DNA of 43,283 nt. It comes from an uncultured Bacteroidales bacterium. Its GTDB lineage: Bacteria > Bacteroidota > Bacteroidia > Bacteroidales > UBA932. This document shows, piece after piece, positions 40,042-43,283 of the stretch. Location: the NCBI GenBank assembly GCA_944326265.1, contig CALVDE010000021.1, positions 1 to 43,283 on the forward strand, in the 5' to 3' direction. Below the pieces are notes generated by a model. It saw only the letters and a program-made list of their open reading frames with translations, did no database searches and was not told the origin of the DNA. Both the position numbers and the translations under genes were made by a program. Position 1 is the stretch's first letter, and each line of letters starts with the position of its first letter.

Positions 40042-40695
40042 CTAGGAGTACAGCCGGTTCTTCTTTTTCCAGTAAAGTATCATGATGACACCGAATATCA
40101 TGCCGCCGAGATGGGCGAAATGGGCCACATTGCCGCCTCTGCCGGAAAGACCGGAGAGCAGTTCAATGGCTCCGAAGATAATGACCATCCACTTGGCTTT
40201 CATGGCTATCGGCGGGAATACAAACTGCAGGACATTGTTGGGGAACATCATGCCGTAGGCGAGCAGCAGGCCGTAGATGGCGCCCGAGGCACCGACAGTA
40301 GGCACCCGGTTGATGGCTGCCTCGACCAGACCTGGAGTCTCCGCAAACGCTATCTGAAGATACATCACAAGCTCGTTGATCAGACCGGCGCCTATACCGC
40401 ATATCATATAATATAGGAAGAACTTCTTCCCGCCCCAGTAGCTCTCTATCACGCTTCCGAACATGTACAGGGAGAACATGTTGAAGAAAATATGCCAGAA
40501 GCCCCCGTGCATGAACATGTAGGTGATCAGCTGGAAGGGCTTGAAGAAGGGCGAGGTGAAATAGAACAGCGAGAATGTTTCGTACATGAATTTCTGGGCG
40601 AGCATCGTGACGACAAACACTATCGCATTGATTATTATAAGATTCTTGACTACAAACGGCACTCGCGGCCGGTAATATCCTCCGTAATTGTTCAT
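40042..40695 (-). CDS. Rhomboid family intramembrane serine protease
   Basis: A 217-residue polytopic protein with about six helices. The catalytic Ser is in GASGAIYG (Ser137) and the catalytic His in NVAHFAHLGG (His195). The oxyanion-related segment HGGFWHIFFNM is near 63-73. Rhomboids cut substrate transmembrane helices. ATG 40695 overlaps the mutL stop as ATGA. Substrates unknown. Confidence 0.92.
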   Translation of the reverse strand: MNNYGGYYRPRVPFVVKNLIIINAIVFVVTMLAQKFMYETFSLFYFTSPFFKPFQLITYMFMHGGFWHIFFNMFSLYMFGSVIESYWGGKKFFLYYMICGIGAGLINELVMYLQIAFAETPGLVEAAINRVPTVGASGAIYGLLLAYGMMFPNNVLQFVFPPIAMKAKWMVIIFGAIELLSGLSGRGGNVAHFAHLGGMIFGVIMILYWKKKNRLYS

Positions 40696-42503
40696 AATTG
40701 CCTTTCTATATCATCTTCTGTTAAAACCAGCATGCACCTGTGTCCCGAAGGGGATGTCTCGGGTTCCGCGCATGAGAACAATGTATCTACCAAAAGTCGT
40801 GCCTCATCTCCCGAAAGCCTTCCGCTCTGACCGGAGGATGCCGCCGCACGTGCCAGTCTGGCAGCTATGTTTTCTCTGATACCGGCCTTAAGCAGATTGA
40901 GCGATCCCGTCTCTGCCAGTGCTGCGGTCAGATCGTCCACCGCCGCCCTCACAGCCTCCTCGTCTGTTCCGAAACCCTCGGGCAGCCCCTTGACAGCTAC
41001 GGTACAGTCCTCCTCGGGTACGATATCGAAACCCAGCTGTAGGAGCTGCGCGGCATCTTCGGTCAGCAGCGCGTACTTCTCCGGTGTCAGCCGTAGCCTG
41101 CAGGGGAAAAGGACCTGATGCGCCAGAGGCGCGGCATTGTCCAGCTGCCGGAGATATCTCTCGTAGAAAATCCGCTCCCTGGCCCTGCGTATGTCCACAA
41201 CAAGCAGTCCGGACCGAAGCGTCGTGACCAGATACCGTCCGGACATCTGGAGCATGGCCCCTGCGCCTGAGAGTCCGCTGTCCTCGAAGATCTCCCCGTA
41301 TCCGTTCACGGCAGATGCCCTGTCGAGCTGTTCCGCACCGTACTTTTCCGTACCGGACTGCTCCTGAACAGGCTGCATCCTCACCGGTTCCGGAAGAATC
41401 GGGTCGTATCCGCCGGAGCGGAAAGACTTGGCCGGAGCCGTGGAAGGACGGTAATTGAAACGGGACGGGGCAGGCAGATCAGGCAGGCTGTCATGATCGA
41501 AATCTATGGTAGGTATGAACGAGCTCCTGCCGAGGGCCTCCTTCACTGCGGCCGTAAGAATCTCGAAGATCTCGGTCTCGTTCTCGAACTTGACCTCGGT
41601 CTTGGCAGGATGGATGTTCACGTCCACATTCCCGGGCCTGGTACTGAAAAATATATAATAAGAGGGATACGATCCCTCGGGAATGAGCTTGTCGTAAGCC
41701 TTCATCACGGCCCTGTGGAAATACGGCGAACGGAAAAACCTGCCGTTTACGAAGAAATACTGATTGCCCGGCGTGCGTCTGGCATCGGACGGATTGCCGA
41801 CGAAACCGGATATATCGATGATGGTGGTGGACGTGCTGATGTCAATCAGCTCCTTAACCATGTCCCGGCCCTCAATCTCCAGGATCCGCTGTTTGAGGGT
41901 ATTGGCCTTCTTGAGATTGTACACATCCTTCTTATTGTGCACCAGCCTCACGCCTACTTCAGGACGGCACAGGGCCACATGCGAGAACTCGGCTATGATC
42001 TGGCGCATCTCCGTATTGTCCGACTTCAGGAACTTCCTTCTGGCCGGAAGACTGTAGAATATGTTCCTCACTGCTATATTGGTACCTTCAGGCATGGCCG
42101 CCTCCTCCTGGCTTACAAGTCCCGACGGAGTCATGACTGTCTCGGAGCCGGTCTCGGTACCGCGCTTGCGGGTACGCAGCGTAACTTCAGCCACCGCAGC
42201 GACTGAAGGCAGGGCCTCGCCCCGGAATCCGTAAGTGACGATGGAGCTGAGATCGGCCGCGTCAGATATCTTGGAGGTGGCATGACGCTCAAAGCACAGC
42301 CTCGCCTCCTCCGGGGTCATTCCGCAGCCGTCGTCGATAACCTGGATGAGTGTCTTGCCGGCATCCTCTATGAGCACGGTTATACTGGATGCCCCGGCAT
42401 CCACCGAGTTCTCTACCAGTTCCTTGACAACAGAGGCCGGTCTCTGGACCACCTCTCCGGCCGCAATAAGATTGGAAATGTTGGGGGGGAGTATCTTGAG
42501 CAT
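40692..42503 (-). CDS. mutL: DNA mismatch repair protein MutL
   Basis: MutL couples mismatch recognition by MutS to strand incision. The GHKL ATPase motifs are complete: ELVENSVDAGAS, DDGCGM near 60, YGFRGEALPS near 91, and GTNIAVRNIFYSLPARRKFL near 140-160. The protein has 603 residues, and the linker (about 340-425) is Pro/Ser-rich. In the C-terminal domain the endonuclease motif DQHA(x)2E(x)4E appears as DIRRARERIFYE near 436-447, with Gln and His lost. The usual CPHGRP end is also not recognisable. It is 9 bp after the small membrane protein gene. Confidence 0.95.
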   Translation of the reverse strand: MLKILPPNISNLIAAGEVVQRPASVVKELVENSVDAGASSITVLIEDAGKTLIQVIDDGCGMTPEEARLCFERHATSKISDAADLSSIVTYGFRGEALPSVAAVAEVTLRTRKRGTETGSETVMTPSGLVSQEEAAMPEGTNIAVRNIFYSLPARRKFLKSDNTEMRQIIAEFSHVALCRPEVGVRLVHNKKDVYNLKKANTLKQRILEIEGRDMVKELIDISTSTTIIDISGFVGNPSDARRTPGNQYFFVNGRFFRSPYFHRAVMKAYDKLIPEGSYPSYYIFFSTRPGNVDVNIHPAKTEVKFENETEIFEILTAAVKEALGRSSFIPTIDFDHDSLPDLPAPSRFNYRPSTAPAKSFRSGGYDPILPEPVRMQPVQEQSGTEKYGAEQLDRASAVNGYGEIFEDSGLSGAGAMLQMSGRYLVTTLRSGLLVVDIRRARERIFYERYLRQLDNAAPLAHQVLFPCRLRLTPEKYALLTEDAAQLLQLGFDIVPEEDCTVAVKGLPEGFGTDEEAVRAAVDDLTAALAETGSLNLLKAGIRENIAARLARAAASSGQSGRLSGDEARLLVDTLFSCAEPETSPSGHRCMLVLTEDDIERQL

Positions 42504-42512
42504 CCGGAAAGA

Positions 42513-42842
42513 CTATCTCATGGATTCCATGAATATCGTGAAATACTTCGCGAAATAGATCAGAAACGCGAAGAATATCGCCACGGACACCAGTCCGATT
42601 ATGCGGGTCAGGTTCTTGCCGATGGCTCCCCTGCGGTTGTTGCGGGCCTGCTCCTGAAGCTTCCCGCTTATGTACATACCAGGCTTGTAGGAGTCGTCCT
42701 TCCACTCCTTGCCCTCACGGAGAGCCTTCTCCCTGAGAGCCTCGTTGCGGACCTGCTCGCGGTGCTCCTTCCTCTCGTCGTAGTACCTGGGCTCATAATG
42801 AAAAACCCTGTGGGCCGGTGTCTTGAAAAAACTTATATTCAT
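42513..42842 (-). CDS. Small membrane protein upstream of mutL
   Basis: A 109-residue hypothetical protein with a highly charged N-terminal part (about 15-75, rich in Arg/Glu/Lys, e.g. YYDERKEHREQVRNEALREK, likely helical) and one membrane helix near 85-103 (IIGLVSVAIFFAFLIYF). Function unknown. It is the first gene of the mutL operon, behind a canonical promoter. I have the impression that Bacteroidales genomes often have such a gene before mutL, but I cannot verify it. Confidence 0.72.
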   Translation of the reverse strand: MNISFFKTPAHRVFHYEPRYYDERKEHREQVRNEALREKALREGKEWKDDSYKPGMYISGKLQEQARNNRRGAIGKNLTRIIGLVSVAIFFAFLIYFAKYFTIFMESMR

Positions 42843-42864
42843 CTTGAAAATACTTTGCCGATGA

Positions 42865-42894
42865 CAAAATTACACAAAATTCGCGGGGTGCCAA
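42865..42894 (-). promoter_or_regulatory. Promoter of the mutL operon
   Basis: Minus strand: TTG (42894-42892), 19 bp, then TAATTTTG (42872-42865), a perfect match in sequence and spacing. The first ATG is 23 nt further on. The promoter begins immediately after the T-run of the rRNA/tRNA terminator. Confidence 0.85.
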
Positions 42895-42936
42895 TAAAAA
42901 ACGGACAGATTCACATTATGACCGTAAATCTGTCCG
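42895..42936 (-). terminator. Terminator closing the 16S-tRNA-Ile-tRNA-Ala transcript
   Basis: Minus strand: CGGACAGATT (42936-42927) pairs perfectly with AATCTGTCCG (42911-42902) around a 15-nt loop, followed by TTTTTT (42901-42896). On the plus strand no T-run follows, so it acts on transcription coming from tRNA-Ala. It stands 28 nt after the tRNA, where a 23S leader would normally be. Confidence 0.88.
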
Positions 42937-42964
42937 CTGTCCTGTTGATGCCTTCCGGCTTCGG

Positions 42965-43038
42965 TGGAGAACAAGGGAGTCGAACCCTTGACCTCCTGCT
43001 TGCAAGGCAGGCGCTCTAGCCAACTGAGCTAGTCCCCC
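42965..43038 (-). tRNA. tRNA-Ala (anticodon TGC)
   Basis: A 74-nt cloverleaf with acceptor GGGGGAC/GTTCTCC (two G-U pairs), anticodon stem CCTGC/GCAGG around CTTGCAA, giving TGC, and A73. In bacteria this tRNA usually stands with tRNA-Ile(GAT) in the 16S-23S spacer; here no 23S follows. Confidence 0.95.
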
Positions 43039-43070
43039 AAAAAAATATTCAGTCCTCAAGGCACTGAATG

Positions 43071-43144
43071 TAGTCCCGAGCGGACTTGAACCGCTGACCC
43101 CTACATTATCAGTGTAGTGCTCTAACCAACTGAGCTACGGGACT
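43071..43144 (-). tRNA. tRNA-Ile (anticodon GAT)
   Basis: A 74-nt cloverleaf with acceptor AGTCCCG/CGGGACT, anticodon stem CTACA/TGTAG around CTGATAA, giving GAT, and A73. It lies about 75 nt behind the 16S 3' end and 32 nt before tRNA-Ala; that 32-nt gap holds a small hairpin. Confidence 0.95.
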
Positions 43145-43218
43145 GAATAATATACATAAAAAATAATAGCATCCGGGTGAAAAGGAGAGAAATAATCTCA
43201 AACCGATCGGAAAGCTCC

Positions 43219-43283
<65 letters not shown>

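Overview
The window looks like a chromosomal stretch of a Bacteroidota genome, most likely order Bacteroidales and probably a gut or mucosal bacterium. The signs are: promoters of the Bacteroidota sigma type (TTG, about 19 bp, then TAnnTTTG); almost no Shine-Dalgarno sequences before genes; a long Ala/Glu tail on ribosomal protein S16; a DUF4837 lipoprotein; the paired acyltransferases of glycine-lipid synthesis; an invertase of the Bacteroides Mpi type; and a secreted glycosidase operon. I do not commit to a genus.

Layout. (1) 1-384: no gene, a weak insertion-sequence-like end and the rpsP promoter. (2) 385-1507: rpsP-rimM. (3) 1528-3967, minus: ruvX-def-phosphohexomutase. (4) 3990-10349, plus: M23 peptidase-dxr-rseP-DUF4837 lipoprotein, then tRNA-Glu(CTC)-gltX-tRNA-Glu(TTC)-rpsT. 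(5) 10418-18706: radC, upp, rpoN (minus), glycine-lipid genes glsA-glsB, two small envelope proteins (minus), miaB, an OsmC protein, and a membrane protein (minus). (6) 18724-24803: cysS, a short ssb, a zinc-ribbon protein, glmS, a PHP-type protein and an Smr protein. (7) 24871-35400: an Mpi-like serine recombinase, then a minus-strand operon GH31-GH84-GH20-MFS transporter. (8) 35580-37085: glutamine synthetase. (9) 37232-38269, minus: a hypothetical protein, tRNA-Met and tRNA-Gln. (10) 38345-42842, minus: small membrane protein-mutL-rhomboid-EEP nuclease-like protein-Sua5/YciO. (11) 42895-43283, minus: the 3' end of 16S rRNA, tRNA-Ile and tRNA-Ala, closed by a terminator.

How it fits together. 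Most of the window is housekeeping: translation (S16, RimM, S20, GluRS, CysRS, deformylase, MiaB, Sua5, tRNAs), envelope (Dxr, RseP, M23, glycine lipids, GlmS) and DNA repair (RadC, MutL, RuvX). The accessory part is the GH31-GH84-GH20-MFS operon. Its enzymes suit removal of GalNAc and GlcNAc from host O-glycans, and its GH31 enzyme carries both a dockerin and a cohesin-like domain.

The observations I rate highest are: an rRNA locus that stops after tRNA-Ala with no 23S gene; a 119-bp duplicated promoter/tRNA-Glu unit flanking gltX, whose -33 elements lie inside the last codons of two unrelated upstream genes; the dockerin-plus-cohesin GH31 enzyme and its operon; a MutL with a degenerate endonuclease motif; and convergent genes whose stop codons share one CTAG.
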